From assembly GCF_024543085.1 (NCBI RefSeq), contig NZ_JANHNZ010000001.1, positions 1-64,000 of the forward strand: a stretch of 64,000 nucleotides of DNA. The letters run 5' to 3'. The DNA comes from Granulicatella seriolae (GTDB lineage: Bacteria > Bacillota > Bacilli > Lactobacillales > Aerococcaceae). Shown here piece after piece: positions 47,900 through 55,834 of this stretch; position 1 is the first letter of the stretch, and each line of letters begins with the position of its first letter. A program made the position numbers and the translations under genes. The notes below the pieces were generated by a model. It saw nothing but the letters and a program-made list of their open reading frames with translations, was not told the DNA's origin and searched no databases.

Positions 47900-48749
47900 G
47901 ATATCCCGCCTCCTTTAAGATTGGTAACATAAATTCTTTAGCCCCTTTAATTTCTTCATAGGGATTATCAGACGTTTCGCTCCACATTTCTAGCAGGAAT
48001 GTGCCTTCGTAGCCTAAGCGTTTCAAAGTTTTTAAGGCTCCAAGAAAATCAACATCACCTTGTCCCCATGGTACTTCCTTAAACTTTCCAGGAAACGTAG
48101 CCGTCACATTTTGGGTATCCTTCAAATGAACAGCCACAATGGAATCAATACCTCTTTCCAATTCAACATTAAGGTTATTCTCTGGCCATGCAGAAATGTT
48201 ACCAATATCTGGGTAAACCTGTAACCATGGTGAAGGAACTTGTTTTTTTATCTGATTGAATTTGGTAATGGAGTTGATAAAAGGGTCATCCATAATTTCT
48301 ATGGACAGCATGACTTGCTTAGCCGCTGCCATATTTACAGCAATTTTTAAATTTTCGATAAAATATTCGCGTGTTAGAGGTGATTTTTCTTCATAATAAA
48401 CATCGTATCCTGCTAATTGAATATTTCGTACACCCAAATCACTTGCCAAATCAATGGCTTTTTTCATAATCTCTAACGCTTTTTCTCTGATACTTTTGTC
48501 TAAAGAACCAAATGGGTATCTACGATGACCACTTAAGCAGATTGAGAAAATATTTACCCCACTTGTCTGTATAGCTTGGACCAGTTCTTGTCGTTCTTTA
48601 GTTGTCCAGTCTAGCCTTGCTAAGCGTTCATCCGTTTCATCAATAGACATTTCAACAAAATCAAAGCCTAATTCTTTAGCCATGTTTAGTCTTTCAATCC
48701 ATGTAATATGTTTCGGAAGTGCTTTTTCATATATCCCTAAACTTGTCAC
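47892..48749 (-). CDS. ulaE: L-xylulose-5-phosphate 3-epimerase
   Basis: Converts L-xylulose-5-phosphate to L-ribulose-5-phosphate. The 285-residue TIM-barrel epimerase shows the UlaE style: GIYEKALPKHITWIERL at the start, EMSIDETDERL (about 33-43), SIEIMDDPF and the catalytic-Glu strand LLEMWSE near 256-262. It lies between ulaD and ulaF, overlapping the latter. Confidence 0.93.
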   Translation of the reverse strand: MTSLGIYEKALPKHITWIERLNMAKELGFDFVEMSIDETDERLARLDWTTKERQELVQAIQTSGVNIFSICLSGHRRYPFGSLDKSIREKALEIMKKAIDLASDLGVRNIQLAGYDVYYEEKSPLTREYFIENLKIAVNMAAAKQVMLSIEIMDDPFINSITKFNQIKKQVPSPWLQVYPDIGNISAWPENNLNVELERGIDSIVAVHLKDTQNVTATFPGKFKEVPWGQGDVDFLGALKTLKRLGYEGTFLLEMWSETSDNPYEEIKGAKEFMLPILKEAGYRV

Positions 48750-48792
48750 TTTATCCCACCTTTCTCTATATTTCAGTAGGTGTCACACATTT

Positions 48793-49437
48793 CTATCCCC
48801 AAAGTTCTTTGATTTTATCTTGGAAATCTTGTGCGGCTTTAGCCGGATTTTCTGCTTGGGTAATGCCTCTTCCTGTAATAAAGGTATAGACATTGACACC
48901 TTTAAATAAGTCTAAGGTGTCTACATCTAATCCACCTGTTACGGATACTTTGAAGCCCATATCAATCAGTTTTTTTACTTTATTGAGATCTTTATCGCCC
49001 CAAGTTTCTCCTGCTAAGAGTGCATCACGACTTTGGTGATAAATCGCTTGATCAATCCCTGCATCTAACCAAGCTTGTGCGTGTTCGTAGGTCCAATCAC
49101 CATAGAGTTCAACTTGTACTTGGTCAATCTCTTTTGCAGCAGCTTTCATGGTTGCCACCGTTGCTGAACAGATACAAGTCATGTAATCTGCTCCAGCTTT
49201 TCTAATATTGGCAGCGACTGTTCCACCAGCATCAGCACACTTAGGGTCGGCAACAATTAATTTGTCAGGATAAAGTGCTCTGAAACATTTGATGGCTTCA
49301 TCTCCTACTTGTAGTAAGAGCACAGTACCAACTTCAAGAATATCAACAATATCTCCAACAGCCTTAATGTCGGCTAATGCACTTGGTAAATCACTATGAT
49401 CGCAAGCAATTTGTAGTTTTGGTAAGGTCATTTTCAT
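48793..49437 (-). CDS. ulaD: 3-keto-L-gulonate-6-phosphate decarboxylase
   Basis: Decarboxylates 3-keto-L-gulonate-6-phosphate to L-xylulose-5-phosphate. The 214-residue OMP-decarboxylase-superfamily enzyme has the catalytic strand VADPKCADAGG (about 62-72), the analogue of the D-x-K-x-x-D motif, and phosphate-binding TGRGIT near 190-195. It starts six bp after ulaB. Confidence 0.93.
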   Translation of the reverse strand: MKMTLPKLQIACDHSDLPSALADIKAVGDIVDILEVGTVLLLQVGDEAIKCFRALYPDKLIVADPKCADAGGTVAANIRKAGADYMTCICSATVATMKAAAKEIDQVQVELYGDWTYEHAQAWLDAGIDQAIYHQSRDALLAGETWGDKDLNKVKKLIDMGFKVSVTGGLDVDTLDLFKGVNVYTFITGRGITQAENPAKAAQDFQDKIKELWG

Positions 49438-49443
49438 TCTCCT

Positions 49444-49734
49444 TTATTTGACAATCTCGTGTTCAACCATTCTTTCTTCGATTTCTTTTTGAGACATTGG
49501 ATTTTTTACACCCACAACTTTGACCCCTTTTTGTGCAGCTTGGTCAAACATGCTGACAAAGTTGGCTGGCGTGAACACTACATCAAAATTCTTCGCAATA
49601 CTTTTCCCTTCAGAAATGGCGCAGTGATGAATGTTGGTAATGCGAACATCTTTAGCTTTAAACGCTTTTTCAACGGTTCTCCGAATCATTAGACTAGTAC
49701 CAGACCCATTTCCACATGCTACTAAAACTCTCAT
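49444..49734 (-). CDS. ulaB: Ascorbate-specific PTS enzyme IIB
   Basis: Carries phosphate from IIA to ascorbate. The 96-residue protein has the phosphocysteine loop VACGNGSGTS with Cys7 and ends VKNPMSQKEIEERM. It is encoded between IIC and ulaD; the set IIA, IIC and IIB are separate genes here, as in E. coli. Confidence 0.93.
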   Translation of the reverse strand: MRVLVACGNGSGTSLMIRRTVEKAFKAKDVRITNIHHCAISEGKSIAKNFDVVFTPANFVSMFDQAAQKGVKVVGVKNPMSQKEIEERMVEHEIVK

Positions 49735-49770
49735 TATTTTATTCCTCCGTTCATTTATTTACTATACTAC

Positions 49771-51267
49771 TTACTCAGCGTGCATGATATCATCAGATGG
49801 TGAAAATTTTTCTGCATAGGCTTCATAGTCTTTTACAATCAAGAAATAGCCTTCTTTGTTGGCACGGTATTGGAGTTGTGGAATGATAATTAAGACAATC
49901 GCTACAACCACGACACCAATAATGCCTAAGAATTTCATGATAACCGTAAACATTGGCCATACTGTTGCCCAGTCGGTCATACCTAGATATCCACCAAAGC
50001 CTGACAAACCTACCCATGTCGCAATCAAAGCAGAACCAAATACTTGAATCAAGCCGTTTATGAATGGGAAGATAAAGGCATACTTAGCTCCACCACGGTT
50101 ATTGGCAAAAACTGAAATAACGGCATTATCAAAGAATAGTGGGATAAATCCAGCTACAACGATGGTTGGTGAGTTGAATAACAGTAGAATTCCAATAGCT
50201 AAAAATTGTCCAATAGCTCCAGAAATAAATCCGATTGTTACTGCATTTGGTGAACCAAAACCAAATGTTGCTGCAACGTCAATACCGGGTACAGAATTTG
50301 GCAAGAATGAAGTTGCAATCCCTTGGAAGGATTCTGTTAGTTCGGCAACGAAAGTTCTAACCCCTAACTGTAAGATAGCTAGGTAAACTGCAAAGTATAG
50401 TGAGGTTTGCAAAATGTAAAAGAAGAAGTTATCCTTTTCAGCCATGAATTCCGCACCAACAAGATAAGGTTTACCAAGTACTAATAGAATTGCTCCAAAG
50501 AAGAGGGTCATTAAGATACCTGTAGCAACCATGTTTTCATTAAAGATGGATAACCAACCAGGTAATTCCACATCCTCTAAACGGCGGCCTTGTTTTTTAC
50601 CTTTTGCTTCATCTCTTTTTCTCATCTTTTCTGCTAATTTAGCAAAGAAGAAAGTTCCAAACATTTGTTGATGGGCAATAGCAAAACCTGCACCTTCCGT
50701 CAACTCTTGTGTGATGTCAACGGTTAAGTTAGAACCAACTGCCCAGTACAAGCCTAGAAGCACAGCCATAACTGCTAAGATTTCCCATCGACCTAAGTTA
50801 GGAAAACAGAAGAAGATTAACCAGAAAGCTGTAGCGGCTTGTTGGATTTGAACGTTACCTGTTGTAAAGACAGCACGTAACTTGGTATATCTAGAAAAAC
50901 GAACCAATAGAATATTCACAATATAAGCAGTTAATAAGAGAATCATCACATCCCCGAATGACTTACCCGCCTTTTCCATGGCAGCTTGAATAGCATTTTG
51001 CCCAAAATATGGGTCAATAACCATCGCATCTAGTTGAAATCTTTCTCTTAATCCAACAATAATTGGACGGAAATTTGTAATCAAACCGCCAGACCCTACT
51101 GTCAGAATCAAATAACCAACTGTCGCCTTAATAAATCCAGCTAAAGATTCATACCAAGGACGTTTCAAAAGCATATAACCAATAAATACAATTAAACCAA
51201 TTAAAAAATGTGGCTTTGTTAAAATGTTTGTAACGAAAAACTCCCAAATGCCAACTAAAAATTCCAT
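49771..51267 (-). CDS. ulaA: Ascorbate-specific PTS permease IIC
   Basis: A 498-residue membrane permease of the PTS-ascorbate family with about 11 hydrophobic segments. It transports L-ascorbate, which IIB phosphorylates on entry. Conserved family segments such as FIGYMLLKRPWYESLAGFIKA (about 24-44), GFGSPNAVTIGFISG (about 348-362) and ANNRGGAKYA (about 395-404) are present. Length is somewhat longer than E. coli UlaA because of a longer C-terminus. Confidence 0.93.
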   Translation of the reverse strand: MEFLVGIWEFFVTNILTKPHFLIGLIVFIGYMLLKRPWYESLAGFIKATVGYLILTVGSGGLITNFRPIIVGLRERFQLDAMVIDPYFGQNAIQAAMEKAGKSFGDVMILLLTAYIVNILLVRFSRYTKLRAVFTTGNVQIQQAATAFWLIFFCFPNLGRWEILAVMAVLLGLYWAVGSNLTVDITQELTEGAGFAIAHQQMFGTFFFAKLAEKMRKRDEAKGKKQGRRLEDVELPGWLSIFNENMVATGILMTLFFGAILLVLGKPYLVGAEFMAEKDNFFFYILQTSLYFAVYLAILQLGVRTFVAELTESFQGIATSFLPNSVPGIDVAATFGFGSPNAVTIGFISGAIGQFLAIGILLLFNSPTIVVAGFIPLFFDNAVISVFANNRGGAKYAFIFPFINGLIQVFGSALIATWVGLSGFGGYLGMTDWATVWPMFTVIMKFLGIIGVVVVAIVLIIIPQLQYRANKEGYFLIVKDYEAYAEKFSPSDDIMHAE

Positions 51268-51281
51268 ATTAACCTTCCTTT

Positions 51282-51746
51282 CTATTTACCCTCTTCTATT
51301 AGTAGTTTGTCAAAATCTTCAAGTGTTTTTGTAGCTAACATAGCGTCAACATTTTCTTCTTCCATCAGTAAGTCCATTAATTGTGTAATATTATTTAAAT
51401 GAGCCTCAGCATCTTCAGCAGCTAAAGTGAAAAATAAGGTAGCTGGTCTGTCTTCTCCAGTTTCTGCATCATGAAAAATAACTTCATTAGGAAATTTAGT
51501 GTAAGCTATGGCTGTCCCCTTAACTCCTGGGCTATTCCCTTCTGCATGCGGCATAGCTATTTGATCTGCAATGATAATATAAGGGCCAAATTTAACGACA
51601 TTTTCTACAATTTCTTCTATATATTCTTCAGTGATATACCCTTGATTTACAAGTTGTTGGCAACTAACTCGTATAGCTTCTTGCCAATCTTTGGGTTGCT
51701 CAGTCACATAATTGACTAAGTGGTTTTCTTTAAAATATTTCAGCAT
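51282..51746 (-). CDS. ulaC: Ascorbate-specific PTS enzyme IIA
   Basis: A 154-residue fructose/mannitol-type IIA protein. The phosphorylated histidine is His67 in IADQIAMPHAEG. It receives phosphate from HPr and passes it to UlaB. It is the second gene of the operon, 18 bp after ulaG and 14 bp before ulaA. Confidence 0.92.
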   Translation of the reverse strand: MLKYFKENHLVNYVTEQPKDWQEAIRVSCQQLVNQGYITEEYIEEIVENVVKFGPYIIIADQIAMPHAEGNSPGVKGTAIAYTKFPNEVIFHDAETGEDRPATLFFTLAAEDAEAHLNNITQLMDLLMEEENVDAMLATKTLEDFDKLLIEEGK

Positions 51747-51764
51747 AGAGCTTGCTCCTCCTAA

Positions 51765-52838
51765 TTATAAGAACGAAGGGAAAGGTAGGTCATTTTCACC
51801 TTCAAAAACATCATGAAATCCTCTATCAAACATGAAACGAATTTTGTTCTTATCTTGTGGGTAATTGTATTGGCCGCCCACTTGCCAAATAAACGGTGTG
51901 AAAGCATATTGTAATCGATCTTTTTTGAAATTCCATAAAGTAACGATTTCTTCTGGGTCTGCCATGAAGTTCGTCCAAATATCATGATGCACAGGAATAA
52001 CGACTTTTGCTTGTAAGGCTTCTGCCATACGCAAAACATCTACTGAAGTCATTTTGTCTTGAATTCCTGGAGGGTTTTCTCCATAGTTAATTAAGGCAAC
52101 ATCAATATCATGTTCTTTACCGTGTTTTGCAAACATAACAGCATAATGTGAATCTGCTCCATGGTATATATTTCCGCCACTAGTTTCAAACAAGATATTA
52201 ACGGCAATATCATCCATGTCGATAGGCATTTTTCCTGCTAGTTTTTCTTCTGGGTCATTAATGGTCACCAAAGCTGTTCTATCAAAGGATTCCAATGCAA
52301 CAACTTCAACACTTCCAACAGTAACTCTGTCATTAGGTCTAACCACAATAGTTCTCTCTTCAGGCACACCCCATTTAATCCATGTGTTGACTACTTCTTT
52401 AGGTCCAATAAATTTTGCTTGGGGACAATTCTTTGCCACTGAGGAAGCAGTTACGATATCCAAGTGGTCAGAGTGTATATGAGAAACAACCAAAGCATCA
52501 ACATCTTTTAATTCAAATGGGTCAACGACAAAAGGTACATTTCTTAAGTTTGGTTGCATGTTGCTTACGCCACCAATTCGTTGCATCTGATGACCTTTCT
52601 TCATCTTGCCATTTCCATGAGTCTGCTTGCCAGTACCGTTCCACATGTCCATGACAATGTTTGTTCCTTCATGTGTTTTCAACCAAATACCAGTACAACC
52701 TAACCACCACATAGCAAATGACCCTTCATCCACTTCCTTTGCAGCTATTTCTTCATTTAACCAAGTTCCCCATTCAGGAAATGTTGCGGCCAACCATTTT
52801 TCTTTTGTGACTTCATTAATATTTTTCAATCCAATCAC
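51765..52838 (-). CDS. ulaG: L-ascorbate-6-phosphate lactonase
   Basis: Opens ascorbate-6-phosphate to 3-keto-L-gulonate-6-phosphate. The 357-residue metallo-beta-lactamase-fold enzyme has HIHSDH (120-125) as metal-binding motif and VVIPVHHDIWTNF near 298-310. In E. coli ulaG stands alone opposite the other ula genes; here it leads them. It is the first gene downstream of the operator region. Confidence 0.95.
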   Translation of the reverse strand: MIGLKNINEVTKEKWLAATFPEWGTWLNEEIAAKEVDEGSFAMWWLGCTGIWLKTHEGTNIVMDMWNGTGKQTHGNGKMKKGHQMQRIGGVSNMQPNLRNVPFVVDPFELKDVDALVVSHIHSDHLDIVTASSVAKNCPQAKFIGPKEVVNTWIKWGVPEERTIVVRPNDRVTVGSVEVVALESFDRTALVTINDPEEKLAGKMPIDMDDIAVNILFETSGGNIYHGADSHYAVMFAKHGKEHDIDVALINYGENPPGIQDKMTSVDVLRMAEALQAKVVIPVHHDIWTNFMADPEEIVTLWNFKKDRLQYAFTPFIWQVGGQYNYPQDKNKIRFMFDRGFHDVFEGENDLPFPSFL

Positions 52839-52858
52839 CCTTTCTCTTTGGTAGCCCT

Positions 52859-52887
52859 ATCATAAATGATATAGTAAGTGCTTACAA
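52859..52887 (-). promoter_or_regulatory. Promoter of the ula operon with a cre-like site
   Basis: On the minus strand TTGTAA (52882-52887) and TATGAT (52859-52864) are separated by 17 bp. The -35 region forms TTGTAAGCACTTACT (52873-52887), which fits the CcpA consensus WTGNAANCGNWNNCW with one mismatch, so glucose repression through CcpA is plausible. Confidence 0.65.
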
Positions 52888-52892
52888 CCCAC

Positions 52893-52928
52893 GTATATGT
52901 TCTTTTATACTTGTATACGTTCGTTTAT
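52893..52928 (+). promoter_or_regulatory. Tandem operator repeats of the ula regulator
   Basis: Two direct repeats, GTATATGTTCTTTTAT (52893-52908) and GTATACGTTCGTTTAT (52913-52928), lie 20 bp apart start to start, about two helical turns. The second copy lies between the -35 and -10 boxes of the regulator gene. GTTCGTTT-type motifs are typical of DeoR-family operators. A third copy in inverse orientation, AAACGAAC (52974-52981), abuts the regulator's start codon. Confidence 0.7.
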
Positions 52929-52938
52929 TGTGTATAAT
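52911..52938 (+). promoter_or_regulatory. Promoter of the DeoR-family regulator gene
   Basis: TTGTAT (52911-52916) and TATAAT (52933-52938) are 16 bp apart. Operator repeat 2 covers the spacer, so the regulator probably represses itself. Confidence 0.7.
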
Positions 52939-52981
52939 AGACTTATATGTTAATTAATTCTTACTAAAGGGGTAAACGAAC

Positions 52982-53761
52982 ATGAAAAACTCTCTCGTTA
53001 ATGTCAACCAACGTCGTGAAACAATCATCAATTATTTGTATCACCAAGATGACCTAAGCATGTCAGTCAATGACTTATCTGGCATTATGGGTGTCTCCTC
53101 AATGACCATTCGCCGAGATCTTGATATTCTAGAAAAAATGGGTAAAATCATTCGAAATCACGGCGGTGCCACTATTAATACGCAGCAAAAAAATGAAGGG
53201 GATACAGAAAATAAATCCCTTGAACTGATTAAGCAAAACATAGCCAAACAAGCTGCTAGATACGTAAAGGATGGGATGACTTTATTTATCAATTCATCAT
53301 CCACTGCCTTAAGAGCTTTTGACTATCTGGAAGACCGTATTCTTACCTTAGTGACTAATAATTTGCGTGTTGATCGCAATAACGTTCATTTAAATACCAA
53401 TATTATTCTACCCGGTGGTGAGATTCGTTTTCCAAAAAAAGCTTTAGTTGGCGATCTATGTGTCACTAATCTAAGTGTCATACAGTCAGATATTGCTATC
53501 ATTGGCTGTTCTGGTCTTAGTGCTGAAAAAGGTATTTCTACCAACAATATACATGAGCACAGGGTCAATAAGGTTATGATAGAAAATACCAATGATTTAG
53601 TCATCCTCGTTTGTGACTATCGTAAAATCGGCAATGATAGTACCTTTATGGTAGCAGATATCACATCCGTAGATATCCTTATTACCGATGAATACGCCAA
53701 TCCCAAAGCCCTCAAAGCCATTGAAGATAAAGGTGTGACAATAGTTCAAGTAAATGCTTAG
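52982..53761 (+). CDS. DeoR-family transcriptional repressor of ascorbate genes (UlaR-like)
   Basis: A 259-residue repressor with an N-terminal DeoR winged helix (about 10-65, SVNDLSGIMGVSSMTIRRDL) and a C-terminal sugar-phosphate-sensing DeoRC domain (INSSSTALRAFDYL, LVTNNLRV, GCSGLSAEKGIST). It is divergent from ulaG with only 143 bp between. Sharing of the operator repeats makes ula control likely; the ligand in E. coli UlaR is ascorbate-6-phosphate. Whether this is the orthologue of UlaR or another DeoR member cannot be settled by sequence reading alone. Confidence 0.85.
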   Translation: MKNSLVNVNQRRETIINYLYHQDDLSMSVNDLSGIMGVSSMTIRRDLDILEKMGKIIRNHGGATINTQQKNEGDTENKSLELIKQNIAKQAARYVKDGMTLFINSSSTALRAFDYLEDRILTLVTNNLRVDRNNVHLNTNIILPGGEIRFPKKALVGDLCVTNLSVIQSDIAIIGCSGLSAEKGISTNNIHEHRVNKVMIENTNDLVILVCDYRKIGNDSTFMVADITSVDILITDEYANPKALKAIEDKGVTIVQVNA

Positions 53762-53881
53762 GCATTGGAATTGAAGACTAAACAATTAGATGAATAGGTT
53801 TTGAATGCCATACAAATTAGAATATAAAACTATTATGAATTTTTCAAGAAAAAATCGAATAAAATCTATTTCAAAATTACA

Positions 53882-53958
53882 AAAAGAGTTTCCGGGGAAG
53901 AATCAAAAATTGCGGTATCACCGTTCTCACTTCTGATTCTTTCTCGGAAACTCTTTTG
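53882..53958. repeat. Structured repeat, internally deleted copy
   Basis: Outer arms AAAAGAGTTTCCG...AAGAATCA (53882-53907) and the complementary 53932-53957 match the copy 1 stem type, and the centre GGTATCACCGTTCTCACTTCTGA keeps only the first hairpin region. The large middle part is absent. It lies between convergent genes (DeoR regulator and ABC exporter). Confidence 0.75.
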
Positions 53959-54043
53959 TTTTATTATTAGTAAAACTTCTTGCCTAGCCTTTTTATCTAG
54001 AATAACTTTTCCTATTCTACTTAAATTACGATTTAAATACCAA

Positions 54044-55834
54044 CTACTTCTCTCTCGCCTCCATAGATTGTAAACGATACATATCATAGTAAGTTCCTTG
54101 CAAGGCAATCAACTCATCATGTGTACCTCTTTCGATAATTCTACCTTTGTCTAAGACAAGAATTTGATTCGCATCATGAATGGTCGATAATCTATGGGCA
54201 ATAGCGATAGTGGTGCGGTCTTTACGCATATTTCTCAAGCTATCTTGAATGAATTCTTCTGTTTGGGTATCGATACTTGCTGTTGCTTCATCAAGCACTA
54301 AAATCTTAGGTTCGCGAATAATGGTACGGGCAAATGACAGCAGTTGCCGTTCCCCACTTGAGTATGATGCCCCACGTTCTATCACCTTTGAATGATAACC
54401 ATTATCCAAAGCTTCAATAAACTGGTCAGCATGAACAAATTCAGCAGCATGTCTAACATCATTATCTGTCAAATCCTCATCCATTAATCGGATATTGCGG
54501 GTGATATCACCATAGAACAAGAATGAATCTTGTAGGACCAGCCCAATATTTTTGCGAATTTCTTCAATTGGGTATTCTTTGATAGAATGCCCATCAATTA
54601 AGATATCTCCTCGCTCAAATTCATAAAACCGCATGAAGACATTGATGATCGAACTCTTACCACTACCTGTATGTCCTACTAGAGCGATCGTTTGTCCTGG
54701 CTCTACTGTAAAAGAAATATCCTTTAGAACATCATTTTGCCCATCATAAGAAAAGGATACATGTTTAAACTCAATTCGTCCATTTTTGATTTCCAATGGT
54801 TGAAGAGCATCTTGTTTTGGTGCCATTTCCATGTTATCTAAAAGGTCTAAGACGCGAGAACTAGAGACGACACCATCTTGTAAGACACTAAGGTTATCCA
54901 TCAGCATACCCATTGGCCTAAAAAAGTTTTGGATATAGGAAGTAAAAGCATAAACAACTCCGACTTCAATTGGGCCAACGAGAGACTGTAATCCGAACAT
55001 ATACAAAACGATAACCAAAGCAATCCCTTGCAATAAGTTAATGAGTGGCATGAGCAAGAGTGCATTCATTTTAACCATTCGAATCTGGTTTCTATTGTAA
55101 CTATCATTGATTCGATTAAATTCATCTTGAACTCGTTTTTCCTGTCTAAATTGTTGAATGATTGACATGCCCGAAATAGATTCATTGAGCTTAGTATTTA
55201 ATTGCGATAGACTTTCCCGCATAGCTCTATATACTTTAGAGCTATATTTTTGGTAATACCAAATAGCCCAAACCATCACTGGAGACAACAATAAAAACAC
55301 TCCTGTTGCCTTAGCATTTAAAACAAACATGGCTATTGAAACGGATACCATACCAAAAGAACTTTCCATTAAAGCGAGGAAAACATTCCAAAATTGTTTA
55401 ATAGTTTCTGTATCATTTGTAATGCGTGATACTAAGGATCCTGCAGGCGTTTGGTCAAAGAAACGCATACCTAGTTGATTAATCTTTTCAAAAAGATGAT
55501 TACGGATATTTTCTACTGTTTGTTCTGAAGCCAGTGAGAAAAAATAACGGCCATAATATTGAGCTAACATTTTGCCAAAGGTTCCTAGCAGATATGCGAA
55601 GGCAAAATAAATAGAAATAGTTAGAGTGATATTTCCTTTAATTAGATAATCATCCATATAGACCTGCAGTACACGAGGGATTAAGATATTAAAGACTGTT
55701 AGAACTAGAGTCCACAAAACTGCAATCAAAAATTGTTTGCGGTAAGGTCTGGTAAAAGATGAGATTCTACGGGTGATAGTGACTTGTTCTTTAAAGGACA
55801 TTGTTTTCTTCCATCCAGATTTACTTGCTTCCAT
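54044..55834 (-). CDS. Heterodimeric ABC exporter, subunit with catalytic Glu
   Basis: A 596-residue half-transporter with six transmembrane helices (about 25-310) and a nucleotide-binding domain. Walker A is GHTGSGKSS, the signature is YSSGERQ (degenerate) and Walker B is ILVLDEATAS with the canonical Glu. It pairs with the next gene, overlapping it by one base (TAATG). In such heterodimers one site combines LSGGQ of the partner with this Walker B and is hydrolytic. Multidrug or lipid export is a typical role; the substrate is unknown. Confidence 0.85.
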   Translation of the reverse strand: MEASKSGWKKTMSFKEQVTITRRISSFTRPYRKQFLIAVLWTLVLTVFNILIPRVLQVYMDDYLIKGNITLTISIYFAFAYLLGTFGKMLAQYYGRYFFSLASEQTVENIRNHLFEKINQLGMRFFDQTPAGSLVSRITNDTETIKQFWNVFLALMESSFGMVSVSIAMFVLNAKATGVFLLLSPVMVWAIWYYQKYSSKVYRAMRESLSQLNTKLNESISGMSIIQQFRQEKRVQDEFNRINDSYNRNQIRMVKMNALLLMPLINLLQGIALVIVLYMFGLQSLVGPIEVGVVYAFTSYIQNFFRPMGMLMDNLSVLQDGVVSSSRVLDLLDNMEMAPKQDALQPLEIKNGRIEFKHVSFSYDGQNDVLKDISFTVEPGQTIALVGHTGSGKSSIINVFMRFYEFERGDILIDGHSIKEYPIEEIRKNIGLVLQDSFLFYGDITRNIRLMDEDLTDNDVRHAAEFVHADQFIEALDNGYHSKVIERGASYSSGERQLLSFARTIIREPKILVLDEATASIDTQTEEFIQDSLRNMRKDRTTIAIAHRLSTIHDANQILVLDKGRIIERGTHDELIALQGTYYDMYRLQSMEAREK

